Assembly (NCBI GenBank): GCA_030145055.1
Contig: JAQYWK010000006.1
Coordinates: forward strand, 99,762 to 163,761
DNA from: Desulfovibrio sp.
GTDB taxonomy: Bacteria > Desulfobacterota > Desulfovibrionia > Desulfovibrionales > Desulfovibrionaceae
DNA length: 64,000 bases
Reading direction: 5' to 3'
Positions 44,270 through 53,832 of the stretch are shown piece by piece. A model generated the notes under the pieces. That model was not told the origin of the DNA. It saw nothing but the letters and a program-made list of their open reading frames with translations, and searched no databases. Every line of letters begins with the position of its first letter. Within the stretch, counting starts at the first letter, position 1. The translations under genes and the position numbers were made by a program.

Positions 44270-46306
44270 ATGAATAAAGTCCTCACCACTTGTCCCTACT
44301 GCGGAACCGGTTGCAATTTATACCTTCATGTTGAAGACGGACAGCTAATAGGTGCATCCCCTGCTGCCGGAAACTCGGTTAACAATGGTAGTTTATGTGC
44401 AAAGGGTCATTACGGTTTTGACTTTGTACACCACCCGGACCGGTTAACCTCTCCTCTTATCCGCAAGAACGGAGTTCTAGTTGAAGCTAGTTGGGACGAA
44501 GCTCTCACGCTCATCACTGATCGTTTCAAATCTCACATAAAAAATTTCGGCCCCGATTCAATTGCCGGATTCAGTTCCGCCCGTTGCACCAACGAAGAAA
44601 ATTATCTCATGCAAAAATATATGCGCGCGGCTATCGGTACTAATAATATCGACCACTGCGCCAGGCTCTGACACGCCCCAACCGTAGCCGGTCTGGCTGC
44701 AGCATTTGGAAGCGGAGCAATGTCTAATTCCATAGACGAACTAGATTTAATGGGGACTGGCAACGCAATTTTCACAATAGGAAGCAACACCACAGAGTGC
44801 CATCCTATTATCGGTATGCGCATGATGGAAGCGGTGCAGCGCGGTACAAAATTAATTGTAGCTGACCCGCGGGCGATAACCCTCGCGCAACATGCAGATG
44901 TATGGTTACAGCTTAAGCCGGGAACAGATGTAGCCTTACTTAACAGCATAGCAAACGTTCTGATTAACGAAGGTATGATTGACGAAAATTTCATATCTAC
45001 ACGTACTGAAGGGTTCGAAGCGGCCCGCGACCTAGTAGTATGCTATACACCTGAGTTTGCAGAGACCATTACCACAGTACCCGCGCAAAAAGTTTATGAA
45101 GCCGCCCGCATTATAGGATCATCCAAAACCACCGCCACCTATTACACAATGGGTATCACGCAACATACCTCCGGCGTGGATAACGTCCGCAGCGTTGCAA
45201 ACATTGCTATGCTCACGGGTAACATGGGAAAACCTCTCACAGGGGTAAATCCTCTTCGCGGTCAAAATAATGTTCAGGGCTCCTGCGATATGGGCACATT
45301 GCCGAATGTTTTTCCGGGCTATCAAAAGATAAATTTGCCCGAAGTTCGCAAGAAATTTTCCGAGGCATGGTCCGTTGAGATTCCTGCAACCGAAGGACTT
45401 AAACTGCCTGAAGTTTTTGAGGGTATTGAGAAAGGTGAGATCAAAGGATTATTTGTACTTGGCGAAAACCCCATGCGCAGCGATCCAGATATTACTCACA
45501 TTAAGCATTGCCTTGAAGCTATAGACTTTCTAGTTGTACAAGATATTTTTCTTACCGAAACAGCAGAGCTTGCTGATGTAGTTTTACCGGGAGCCAGTTT
45601 TGCGGAAAAGGATGGAACTTTCTCGTCCACCGAAAGGCGCGTCCAATTGGTGCGTAAGGCCATCGCCCCAATTGGAAACAGCAAGCCTGATTGGCAGATT
45701 TTAGTTGAGCTTCTGAGCCGTATGGGAATTAGTAAAGAGTATTCATCACCCGAAGATATTTTTGAGGAAATTCGTTCGCTGACTCCGAGTTATTGCGGGA
45801 TTTCATATGCACGACTTGAAACTGAACATTTGCAGTGGCCCTGCCCATCTGAGAATCACCAAGGAACTCCGATTCTGCATGTTGATAAATTCGCACGCGG
45901 CATAGGGGTTTTTCTTGCTGCTGAATATCGAGACCCAGCCGAGTTGCCTGACGAAGATTATCCGCTAATTCTTACCACGGGCCGAATCACCACCCACTAC
46001 CACACAGGCACAATGAGCCGCCGCTGTTGGGGGCTGGACGGAGCACGACCCGAGGAAATGGTAGAAGTTAATCCTGCGGACGCGAACTCTTATAATATTG
46101 AAGACGGCGGCTATATAGTTGTTACATCGCGAAGGGGTGAACTTCGTGCTCGGGCGCAAGTCACTGACAGGGTTCCAGAAGGGCTAATTTTCACAACCTT
46201 CCATTTCAGCGAAAGTCCAGGAAATATACTCACAAACAGTGCAGCGGACCCCATAACAGGTACACCTGAATTTAAAGTTTGCTCAGCGAAAATTCGCTCA
46301 GATTAA
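44270..46306 (+). CDS. fdhF: formate dehydrogenase H-type subunit, selenocysteine-containing
   Basis: A 678-residue molybdopterin oxidoreductase that interconverts formate and CO2. An N-terminal [4Fe-4S] site is formed by Cys8, Cys11, Cys15 and Cys43. An in-frame TGA at 44669-44671 encodes selenocysteine 134 in the family motif CARL-Sec-HAPTV. Directly after it lies a SECIS hairpin with the GGTCT loop. The C-terminal part is the molybdopterin-dinucleotide-binding domain (TGRITTHYHTG around residue 570). There is no Tat signal, so it is cytoplasmic, as in FdhF. Conceptual translation that stops at the TGA would wrongly split it in two. It is followed by hycB-hydA-hycB, the set of a hydrogen-dependent CO2 reductase. 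Confidence 0.96.
44672..44709 (+). promoter_or_regulatory. bacterial SECIS element of fdhF
   Basis: Immediately after the Sec TGA, a lower stem CCAA/TTGG (44678-44681 and 44706-44709) and an upper stem GTAGCC/GGCTGC hold the loop GGTCT (44690-44694). The same GGUCU loop is the SelB-binding feature of E. coli fdhF. It is part of the coding sequence. Confidence 0.88.
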
Positions 46307-46437
46307 CTGAAATAGTATGAATAAATTAAAAATCAAAAAGTGATATAAATAGTAAATAAGTTGTAAGTAAATAGAACCGTACTGCCCAGTATCATCGAAA
46401 AATATTTTAGCATCAGAATTAAAACCGAGAGGAATAT

Positions 46438-47022
46438 ATGTCTTCTTCATTAAGTAATTTTATTGCAGCAGATTCCGAGAAATGCATAGGGTGCAAGCTT
46501 TGCGAAATAGCTTGTTCTCAGGCGCATTCTGGTAGCACTGCTTTTACTGTCGGAGCGCTAACCAGCCCTATTCTGCCGCGACTGTACGTTGTGCAGACTC
46601 CTGAAATAACAGTGCCCGTGCAATGTCGCCACTGCGAAGACGCCCCTTGCGCAAATTGCTGTCCTGTTTCTGCCATCAGCCGCAAGAACGGCGCTATTAT
46701 CGTTGAAAATAAACTTTGCGTGGGATGTAAAACCTGTATGCTGGCCTGTCCATTCGGAGCCATAGAGCTGCTTCCTGTGTATGAAAACGGTAAACCCGTT
46801 ATGCAACCAGTTTTATGTGAAGAAAACGAAACCTCGGTTGACGAAGCTCCCATGCTATTTGCCGGAAAATGCGACCTCTGCATGGACCGCGCAAAAGGGC
46901 CCGCATGTGTTGAAATATGTCCTGAAAAAGCACTAAGTTTAATCGATCCTGCCCGTATGAAACGGGACCGCAACATTAAAGCTGCCATGAGCTTTTTAAA
47001 TACTTCACAAAATTTCTCCTGA
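46438..47022 (+). CDS. HycB-like electron-transfer protein, four [4Fe-4S] clusters
   Basis: A 194-residue polyferredoxin of the HycB/HydN type. It has four cysteine sets: CIGCKLCEIAC (17-27), CRHCEDAPCANCC, CVGCKTCMLAC, and CDLCMDRAKGPAC plus EICP. It should pass electrons between the FdhF active site and the hydrogenase. Start ATG 46438 follows GAGG. It lies 131 bases after fdhF and 10 bases before the hydrogenase gene. It is closely similar to the second HycB-like protein at 48414, which suggests an old duplication. It corresponds to HycB1/HycB2 of the hydrogen-dependent CO2 reductase. Confidence 0.92.
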   Translation: MSSSLSNFIAADSEKCIGCKLCEIACSQAHSGSTAFTVGALTSPILPRLYVVQTPEITVPVQCRHCEDAPCANCCPVSAISRKNGAIIVENKLCVGCKTCMLACPFGAIELLPVYENGKPVMQPVLCEENETSVDEAPMLFAGKCDLCMDRAKGPACVEICPEKALSLIDPARMKRDRNIKAAMSFLNTSQNFS

Positions 47023-47032
47023 GGTTAATTTA

Positions 47033-48412
47033 ATGACAAAAGTAAGAGAGCTTATCAAAATTGACCCCGAATTATGCACAGGGTGCGAACGGTGCAAAGA
47101 CGTCTGTCCCGTAAATGCAATTTTCGGCAAAAAGGGTGAACCGCACAAAGTTGAATCCTCACGCTGTGTTTTTTGCGGTCACTGTGTCCAGATATGCAGC
47201 GGCTACAGTTCCGTATTGGACGAACCTGATACACCGCGCGCAGAAAAACTTCGCGAACGCGGCATGTTCGAATCCACAACAGAACCGCTATTTGCGGCCT
47301 ACTGTGCGGGCGACGCTTTAGAAGTTGCCGCAGCTCTAAAAACGGACAAATTTTCCATGGTCCAATGCGCACCATCGGTACGGGTTGCCATTGGTGAAGA
47401 TTTTGGAATGCCAGCCGGAAGCTTAACTCCCGGTAAAATGGCCGCGGCCCTTCGCAGAATAGGTTTCGACAGAGTGTATGATACAAACTTTGCCGCGGAC
47501 CTTACCATAATGGAAGAAGGACACGAACTCCTCGCGCGCATCAACAGCGATGCAACTCTTCCCATGTTTACCTCCTGCTGTCCTGCATGGGTGCGTTTCA
47601 TGGAACAACATTATTCCGATCTGCTCCCGCACCTCTCGAGCTGTAAATCACCACAACAAATGTCCGGTGCACTTTTTAAAACTTACGGTGCAGACATAGA
47701 CGGAAAAGCACGCGAAGAAATTTACAGCGTGGCTGTTATGCCCTGCACTTGTAAAAAGTATGAAAGCGCGAGACCGGAAATGAGCATGGAGGGCTACCGC
47801 GACGTAGATGCTGTTTTAACCACCCGCGAACTTGCGTACCTTATCCGCGAAGCCGGAATAGATTTTACATCATTGCCGGACGAAGATTTCGACAGACCGC
47901 TAGGAACATACACTGGGGCCGGAAATATTTTCGGTGTCACTGGCGGCGTTATGGAAGCCGCGCTCCGCACAGCCTACGAGCTAGTTTCGGGTGAACCAGT
48001 TCCCGACACAGACCTTCTATTTGTGCGCGGCGGCGAGGGAACCAGAACAGCGTCCATCACCATAAAAGATAAAACTTTCAAAGTAGCCGTGGTCGCAGGA
48101 CTTAAGTACGTGGCACCGCTATTAGAAAAAGTACGCGCTGGCGAAGCGGATGTGGATTTCGTAGAAGTCATGTGCTGCCCGTCTGGTTGTATCAGCGGTG
48201 GAGGTCAGCCTAAAGTATTGCTCCCGACCGAAAGGGATGATGTATACATGTGCAGACGCAAATCCATCTATTCCCATGACAAGGATGCCAAAATCCGTAA
48301 GTCGCACGAAAATCCTGATGTGCAAAAAGCATATGCCGATTTCCTAGGCGAACCGCTAGGGCACACTTCCCATAAACTACTACACACCACGTACACCAAG
48401 CGGGACATCTAA
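47033..48412 (+). CDS. hydA: [FeFe] hydrogenase catalytic subunit (HydA2-like)
   Basis: A 459-residue [FeFe] hydrogenase. Two N-terminal [4Fe-4S] sites (Cys15/18/21/25 and Cys45/48/51/55) precede the H-cluster domain. H-cluster motifs are L1 TSCCPAW (180-186), L2 MPCTCKKYE (236-244) and L3 EVMCCPSGCISGGGQP (378-393), all with the needed cysteines; L3 has Cys where Ala is usual before the ligand Cys. There is no Tat signal, no [2Fe-2S] domain and no diaphorase-linked partner. This short form resembles HydA2 of the hydrogen-dependent CO2 reductase. Maturation genes hydE, hydF and hydG are not in the window. The next gene starts one base after the stop. Confidence 0.96.
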   Translation: MTKVRELIKIDPELCTGCERCKDVCPVNAIFGKKGEPHKVESSRCVFCGHCVQICSGYSSVLDEPDTPRAEKLRERGMFESTTEPLFAAYCAGDALEVAAALKTDKFSMVQCAPSVRVAIGEDFGMPAGSLTPGKMAAALRRIGFDRVYDTNFAADLTIMEEGHELLARINSDATLPMFTSCCPAWVRFMEQHYSDLLPHLSSCKSPQQMSGALFKTYGADIDGKAREEIYSVAVMPCTCKKYESARPEMSMEGYRDVDAVLTTRELAYLIREAGIDFTSLPDEDFDRPLGTYTGAGNIFGVTGGVMEAALRTAYELVSGEPVPDTDLLFVRGGEGTRTASITIKDKTFKVAVVAGLKYVAPLLEKVRAGEADVDFVEVMCCPSGCISGGGQPKVLLPTERDDVYMCRRKSIYSHDKDAKIRKSHENPDVQKAYADFLGEPLGHTSHKLLHTTYTKRDI

Positions 48413-48413
48413 A

Positions 48414-48950
48414 ATGAAGTCCTTCGTAATAGCTGATCCCCGCAAATGCATAGGTTGCGGCGCGTGTGAGATTGCGTGCGCCAGAGCAAACACCGAGCTA
48501 TCTATTCCCGAGGCAGCAAAGCTGCGCGCTCCGTTTCATTCGCGCGTAAACTTGATAACAACCTCTGAAATAACCATCCCCATTCAATGCCGCCAGTGCG
48601 AAGACGCGCCATGCGCCAAGGTTTGCCCAGCGGAAGGAATTATATATTCTGACGGGGTAGTTCACATTCGCAAAGAGAATTGCATCGGTTGTAAGATGTG
48701 CATTCTAGCCTGCCCAATAGGAGCAGTAGATATTTTGCCGCTTAATAGAAGATTGCCACGCGCAAAGGATGATTCTGATATTCCTGAATTTTACGCGAGC
48801 AAATGCGAGCTATGCAGTGATCGGGTTGGAGGTCCGGCTTGTATAGAGATATGTCCGGCTAAAGCTTTTACACTTATTGATGGTGATGTGCTTCGGGATA
48901 CTGTTCGGGGTCGGCGGGAGAATGTTTTGTTGAAATTGTTTCAAAAATAA
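48414..48950 (+). CDS. second HycB-like electron-transfer protein
   Basis: A 178-residue polyferredoxin with four cysteine sets: CIGCGACEIAC (14-24), CRQCEDAPCAKVC, CIGCKMCILAC, and CELCSDRVGGPAC plus EICP. It should carry electrons within the formate dehydrogenase-hydrogenase complex, like the paralogue at 46438. The start is one base after the hydA stop, so translation is coupled. A decayed copy of its last third, with lost Cys codons, lies about 2.5 kb downstream at 51268-51448. Confidence 0.92.
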   Translation: MKSFVIADPRKCIGCGACEIACARANTELSIPEAAKLRAPFHSRVNLITTSEITIPIQCRQCEDAPCAKVCPAEGIIYSDGVVHIRKENCIGCKMCILACPIGAVDILPLNRRLPRAKDDSDIPEFYASKCELCSDRVGGPACIEICPAKAFTLIDGDVLRDTVRGRRENVLLKLFQK

Positions 48951-48985
48951 AGCCGAGCAGAAATATCATTTCTACCCGGCTTCAT
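48945..48985. terminator. likely bidirectional terminator
   Basis: An imperfect hairpin, AGCCG plus CAGAAA against TTTCT plus CGGCT, lies between the hycB-like gene and the converging chemoreceptor gene. The minus-strand side runs into TTTATTTTT, so it works best for the chemoreceptor transcript. Confidence 0.7.
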
Positions 48986-49007
48986 TTAACTATAAAACTA
49001 TATATGA

Positions 49008-51062
49008 CTAGAATCTTTCGAATTCATTATCACTCATATCTAAAGACACCCCTGAAGTCTTAACAGCTTTCGAAGGAGCCTGAGGCAAAGTTTTTGTCGG
49101 AACTTTACGAACAGGACTAGCCGATTGTAACGAACGAGATGGGTTCACCGTTCTAACACGTGACGGTTCATATGAGCCCACTTCATTAGTTTTGAAGAAA
49201 GACATAGTACCCTGAAGGTGTTCCGCCTGCCCGGCAAGCTCCTCTGAGGTAGCAGACATCTCTTCTGCAGCCGATGCGATCTGCTGAATTACCTGATCAA
49301 GCTGAGCTACGGCTTTATTCACCTGCTCGGCTCCAGTATTCTGCTCACGTGAACCTGCAGCAATTTCTTGTACAAGCTCAGCAGTTCTCTGAATATCAGG
49401 TACCATTTTAGTCAACATATTTCCTGCAGATTCTGCGACCTGCAAACTTGAAGCTGATAAATCATTAATCTCAGACGCAGCCTGCCCACTTCGCTCAGCA
49501 AGTTTGCGAACTTCCGCAGCAACAACAGCAAAACCTTTACCATGCTCTCCAGCACGGGCGGCTTCAATTGCTGCGTTCAACGCCAGAAGATTTGTTTGGC
49601 GAGCAATATCTTCAACAATGGATATTTTATCTGCAATCTGACGCATAGCATCAACAGTCTGAGCAACCGCCTTTCCACCGGATTCAGCGTCTTCTGCCGA
49701 GCGGCGAGCTATCTTTTCTGTCTCCAAAGCATTCTCGGTACTTCGAGTAATATTCGAAGCCATTTCTGCCATGCTTAATGAAACCTCTTCAACATTCGCA
49801 GCCTGTTCAGTTGCGCTCTGCGAAAGAGTTTCAGCAGTGGCAGAAAGTTCAGAACTTCCAGAGGCAACCTGTTCAACAGACTCACGCACATTTCCAACAA
49901 CAGAACGAAGCTGACGTCCCATCCCGGTGAGATCTGCAGCCAACTGCCCAATTTCGTCGTCCTGATCTATATCGATGGACGCGGACAAATCCCCTGAGGC
50001 TATCTGCTGTGAAAAATAAACTCCCGCACGAATCGGGACCACTATGGATTTAGCAAGAAAATAAATAATCGTAATCAATAGGAATAGAGAAATAATGCTC
50101 AAAACCACAGACAACCATACAACATCATTGGAAGCAGCAAGCACTTTACTCATAGGCAAAGCTACCCCGAGACACCATCTCTTACCTGTATCACCTACAG
50201 AAAATGGTGAAAAAATAAGTTCGTATTCCTCTCCATTTTTCTTAATAAAATTGATAGCAACGTTCCCTGTCTCTAACGAGGAGAGAATCTGCTGCGCCAT
50301 CTGAGGTGGAACTATTTCATTAACACTTTTCCCAACATAATTTTGATTCGGGTGAGATGCCACCTGCCCAGATGAACTTATCAAAAATCCATAACCAGTT
50401 TCAAAAGGGGTAATACCCGCAGTGAGTTTGGACAACTGTGATATATCAATATCAACACCAGCTACGCCTATAATGTCGCCCCCATTTCTAATGGGAACAC
50501 ATGCTGAGACAAGAGTTACTTTTTTCCCATTATAGTCATACTCAGTTGGATCTACAAGATAGTCGTTCCCTGTGCGAAAAGGAACCTGATACCAATCCCC
50601 ATTAAGACCGGTAGCATATGACATTTCCTGCCCAGTACGATACCAAGGGATATATCGACCATTTTTGTCGGCCCCAGGAGAACCTTTTAGTTCAGCATCC
50701 TTACCGTCAAACAGATTCGGCTCAAAAGCCAACCAACTGCTATCAACATTAGGATTGCTTTCAGAAATATTTTTAAGAATTTCGTTAGCCTGACCTCGCT
50801 CAGGATTACCCGAAAACGCTTTAATGGCTTCAAAAGTTTGTGCTAATGACGTTGCCATAGTCATCGCTCCATCTAAATCAACCTTGATGGCCTGCCCATA
50901 CCTGGCTGCCATCTCCACCCCAACATTTTTAGCATCTTCACGGGTTACTTCCTGAAATCTTGTAACAAGAACAGAAAGTGTAATCCCCATAACAAGCAGA
51001 ACTAACGATCCCACTGGGACCATTATTTTATTCCGCAAACTCATATTTCGATATAACTTCAT
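49008..51062 (-). CDS. methyl-accepting chemotaxis protein with Cache sensor
   Basis: A 684-residue chemoreceptor. A first membrane helix lies at about 13-33, a periplasmic double-Cache region at about 35-295 (with YIPWYRTG and the GVDIDISQL motif), a second helix at about 297-320 and HAMP to about 375. The signalling domain contains the hairpin tip [20 protein letters not shown], shifted here to [18 protein letters not shown]. The C-terminus has no NWETF-type tether. It probably directs movement toward small organic ligands; the ligand is unknown. It faces the formate/hydrogenase operon and may be unrelated to it. The ribosome site GGAGGGG is very close to the ATG. Confidence 0.93.
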   Translation of the reverse strand: MKLYRNMSLRNKIMVPVGSLVLLVMGITLSVLVTRFQEVTREDAKNVGVEMAARYGQAIKVDLDGAMTMATSLAQTFEAIKAFSGNPERGQANEILKNISESNPNVDSSWLAFEPNLFDGKDAELKGSPGADKNGRYIPWYRTGQEMSYATGLNGDWYQVPFRTGNDYLVDPTEYDYNGKKVTLVSACVPIRNGGDIIGVAGVDIDISQLSKLTAGITPFETGYGFLISSSGQVASHPNQNYVGKSVNEIVPPQMAQQILSSLETGNVAINFIKKNGEEYELIFSPFSVGDTGKRWCLGVALPMSKVLAASNDVVWLSVVLSIISLFLLITIIYFLAKSIVVPIRAGVYFSQQIASGDLSASIDIDQDDEIGQLAADLTGMGRQLRSVVGNVRESVEQVASGSSELSATAETLSQSATEQAANVEEVSLSMAEMASNITRSTENALETEKIARRSAEDAESGGKAVAQTVDAMRQIADKISIVEDIARQTNLLALNAAIEAARAGEHGKGFAVVAAEVRKLAERSGQAASEINDLSASSLQVAESAGNMLTKMVPDIQRTAELVQEIAAGSREQNTGAEQVNKAVAQLDQVIQQIASAAEEMSATSEELAGQAEHLQGTMSFFKTNEVGSYEPSRVRTVNPSRSLQSASPVRKVPTKTLPQAPSKAVKTSGVSLDMSDNEFERF

Positions 51063-51267
51063 ACCCCTCCCTATGAATAGAACCAGTTATAAATTGCAAT
51101 CATCACCAACATACAGCAGCGTACTTATACATCTCAAACAAAAAATAATAAAGAGCATTCATCAACATAACTACAGTTAATAAAATGATTTTTTATATAA
51201 TAAGACTAGTTTATTTTAACTTATGTAACATTCCAGTAGAGAGCATCATACAGATCACGGAACCATC

Positions 51268-51448
51268 TGCCCAAGTTACAAGGGTGATTCTAATGTTCCT
51301 GAATTTACGCTAGCAAATGTGAGCTATTTAATGATCGGTTGGAAGGTCCGGCTTGTATAGAGATAGGTCCGGCTAAGGCATTTACGCTTATTGATGGTGA
51401 TGTGCTTCAGGATACTGTTCGAAGTAGGCGGGAGAGGTCTTTAAAGTA
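51268..51448 (+). pseudogene. decayed partial copy of the second hycB-like gene
   Basis: This stretch aligns to 48755-48935, the last third of the hycB-like gene, at roughly 80 per cent identity, from GCCCAAGTTACAAGGGTGATTC to GGCGGGAGA. The shared runs include GGTCCGGCTTGTATAGAGATA and CTTATTGATGGTGATGTGCTTC. It has single-base deletions that break the frame, and two cluster-ligand Cys codons have changed (ELC to ELF, and EIC to EIG). No start codon or upstream part is present. It ends a few bases before the atpG stop codon. The rest of 51063-51452 shows nothing but the presumed chemoreceptor promoter region. Confidence 0.88.
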
Positions 51449-51452
51449 GTTA

Positions 51453-52319
51453 TCAAAACCCTCCCCCCGAAACAGCCTCCACCCCAGCAACAATATCAAG
51501 TAACTCACCAGTGATAGTCCCCTGACGAGTATTCCTGTAATCCGATTCAAGGACTTCCACGTGTTCGATAATATTCTTTTCCGCAACCTGCATTGCCGTA
51601 AGCCTTGCACTATTCTCAGCGGCAAGAGACTGCACGATAGCCCCATATACTGAAATATAAATGTATTCATGAAACAGCGTAGAAAATAGATCTCTCGCTG
51701 GAATATTTGTTATGGGCAATGACTTTCCGGCCCACTCGGTCCCCTTGGTTCTAGTGTACAGCGGTAAAACGTGCTTTGCCGATACTTTCGTACCATCAAC
51801 TGCGAAACTGTTATTCACAACGCTAAACCTACCCATCCCTTTTTTTCGTCTCCATTCCTCCAAGCTTCTCTCGACCTCATTCACTACTCCGGTAACACCA
51901 CGCAAACTTCCGGGCACTTTGAAATTTAGGCTAGGTGTAATTCCAGCATCCTCAAGTGCGCCGCGCACCCTCTCCCCGCAAGTCCAACACGCAACTTCAA
52001 ATCCGTCTGACTTCAGCTCGTCTATTACGCGTAGAGTCTCCACCTTCGAAACATCATTAAACTGTCCGCACATTCCCTGATCAGAACCTATTGCAAGCAC
52101 TACTGCGATCTTGCCTTTGCGCTCATGCGGAACGACACCCGAATTCTTAAAAAACACAGTCCATCCATCCTCGACTACTTCTGCATACTCGCCCACTCCA
52201 TGAGCCGCATTTTCGAAATGCCTGATGTTAACCGCCGCTAGCGCCTTCATGGTTTTAACCACTGACAATAGATCGGTGGTGGTCGCTATTTTCTTTTTTA
52301 CAGATTCAAGATCATGCAT
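51453..52319 (-). CDS. atpG: N-ATPase gamma subunit
   Basis: A 288-residue rotor-shaft subunit that couples the c-ring to the catalytic head. The N-terminal helix (residues 1-50, with VVKTMKALAAVNIRHFE) and the C-terminal helix (SARLTAMQVAEKNIIEHVE) form the coiled coil. The middle is less like standard F-type gamma, as expected for the N-ATPase branch. It is the last gene of the atpDCQRBEFAG operon and overlaps atpA by eight bases. No terminator follows. Instead the degenerate hycB fragment lies directly beyond the stop, which may have replaced the original 3' region. Confidence 0.92.
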   Translation of the reverse strand: MHDLESVKKKIATTTDLLSVVKTMKALAAVNIRHFENAAHGVGEYAEVVEDGWTVFFKNSGVVPHERKGKIAVVLAIGSDQGMCGQFNDVSKVETLRVIDELKSDGFEVACWTCGERVRGALEDAGITPSLNFKVPGSLRGVTGVVNEVERSLEEWRRKKGMGRFSVVNNSFAVDGTKVSAKHVLPLYTRTKGTEWAGKSLPITNIPARDLFSTLFHEYIYISVYGAIVQSLAAENSARLTAMQVAEKNIIEHVEVLESDYRNTRQGTITGELLDIVAGVEAVSGGGF

Positions 52320-53832
52320 CGGACGCTCCCCAAAGCTCTATACATTTCTTAATGTTAAGCTTTAAGTCCTCCCAAATTTTATCATTTGAATCGGCTTTAG
52401 GCAGTCTTTCAAAATCTGCGAAATTATCTCTGGCATCGGCTAATACGAAATCCTGAATCTCTCCAATTTTATCGAGCGGAATCTCATCCAAAAGCCCAAG
52501 TGACGCCGCCCACAAGATCACAAGCTGCTCGGCAGCACTAAGGGGTGAAAACCTATCCTGCTTGAGTAATTCTCTAACCCGCACTCCATGATCAAGTCTC
52601 TTGCGCGTATCCTTATCAAGCCGAGTCCCGAACCTTGCGAAAGCTTCCAATTCCTGAAACTGAGAATACGTAAGCCGCAGATCTCCCGAAACTTTCCGAT
52701 ACGCTACAGGCTGAGCACGTCCACCAACCCTTGATACAGATTTACCAACATCAACGGCAGGGAGCAGTCCCTTTTGAAATAACACCGGCGACAGGTAAAT
52801 TTGCCCATCTGTTATGGAAATAAGATTTGTCGGAATATACGCCGAAATGTTCTGAGCTTCCGTTTCGACTATAGGCAAAGCCGTCAGAGTTCCGCCACCA
52901 TGTTTAGGACTTAGCCTAGTTGATCGCTCGAGGAGCCTTGAATGGATATAAAAGATATCACCGGGAAATGCTTCGCGTCCCGGCGGCCTGCGCATCAGCA
53001 AACTGAGCTGACGATACGCCTGTGCATGACGAGTGAGGTCATCATATACAATGAGAACATCGCGCCCCTGCTCCATAAAATATTCAGCCATACTTGTTGC
53101 GGCGTATGGAGCAATATATTGCATACCTGAAGGCGCATCCCCTTCGACCACAACTGCAAAAGTATATTCCATAGCACCATGCTTACGCAGAGCAGAAATA
53201 ACTCTGGCAACCGAGGTACTACGCTGTCCTATAGCGCAATAGACGCAAACCACATCACCCTTTTTCTGATTAAGTATAATATCAAGCGCAACAGCCGTTT
53301 TACCCGTCTGCCTGTCACCAAGAATAAGTTCACGCTGTCCACGCCCTATGGGGATGAGGGTATCTACAACTTTCAGACCGGACGCCATAGGTGTATCCAC
53401 TGGAGCACGCATTAAAATCGGCGGAGCTTCACATTCAATTGGGCGGGTTTGATTAGTATCAGGCACTGGTCCGTCATCTAGTGGATTTCCTAGCGGATCA
53501 ACAACCCTACCTATCAAAGCAGCGCCAACAGGAACGCTTAGAACAGTTCCAGACGGGATAGCTTCATCACCCGCACTAAGACCGGAACTCCTACCTAACA
53601 ACGCCACCCCTATAGAATCTGGCAATAGATCAAGTGCCATTCCCTGAATTCCATCTCCAAGGGTGAGGAGTTCTTCAGAGCGGACAGATTTAAGACCTTC
53701 AACCTGCGCAACGCCGCGCGCTACAGAAATCACTCTACCCACTTCGCGGGACTCAGGATTGTAATCCATTTTATCAAGCCCCTTCTCATATGCTCCGAGC
53801 GCCTGATCTATATTGTCTGATAGAAATCCCAT
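52312..53832 (-). CDS. atpA: N-ATPase alpha subunit
   Basis: A 506-residue non-catalytic nucleotide-binding subunit of the ATPase head. The P-loop is GDRQTGKT (172-179). The beta-barrel domain (about 28-95) and C-terminal helical domain (about 385-506) are present. The C-terminus carries a PKADSNDKIWEDL extension. Its start ATG overlaps the atpF stop by one base. The sequence is typical of the alpha family, and the gene order marks it as the N-type enzyme. Confidence 0.96.
   Translation of the reverse strand: MGFLSDNIDQALGAYEKGLDKMDYNPESREVGRVISVARGVAQVEGLKSVRSEELLTLGDGIQGMALDLLPDSIGVALLGRSSGLSAGDEAIPSGTVLSVPVGAALIGRVVDPLGNPLDDGPVPDTNQTRPIECEAPPILMRAPVDTPMASGLKVVDTLIPIGRGQRELILGDRQTGKTAVALDIILNQKKGDVVCVYCAIGQRSTSVARVISALRKHGAMEYTFAVVVEGDAPSGMQYIAPYAATSMAEYFMEQGRDVLIVYDDLTRHAQAYRQLSLLMRRPPGREAFPGDIFYIHSRLLERSTRLSPKHGGGTLTALPIVETEAQNISAYIPTNLISITDGQIYLSPVLFQKGLLPAVDVGKSVSRVGGRAQPVAYRKVSGDLRLTYSQFQELEAFARFGTRLDKDTRKRLDHGVRVRELLKQDRFSPLSAAEQLVILWAASLGLLDEIPLDKIGEIQDFVLADARDNFADFERLPKADSNDKIWEDLKLNIKKCIELWGASDA

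Noticed and set aside
44270..44671. A truncated 133-residue formate dehydrogenase, with a separate frame from 44720
   Set aside because: The two frames are in phase across a single TGA at the known selenocysteine position, with a SECIS hairpin after it, so this is one gene.
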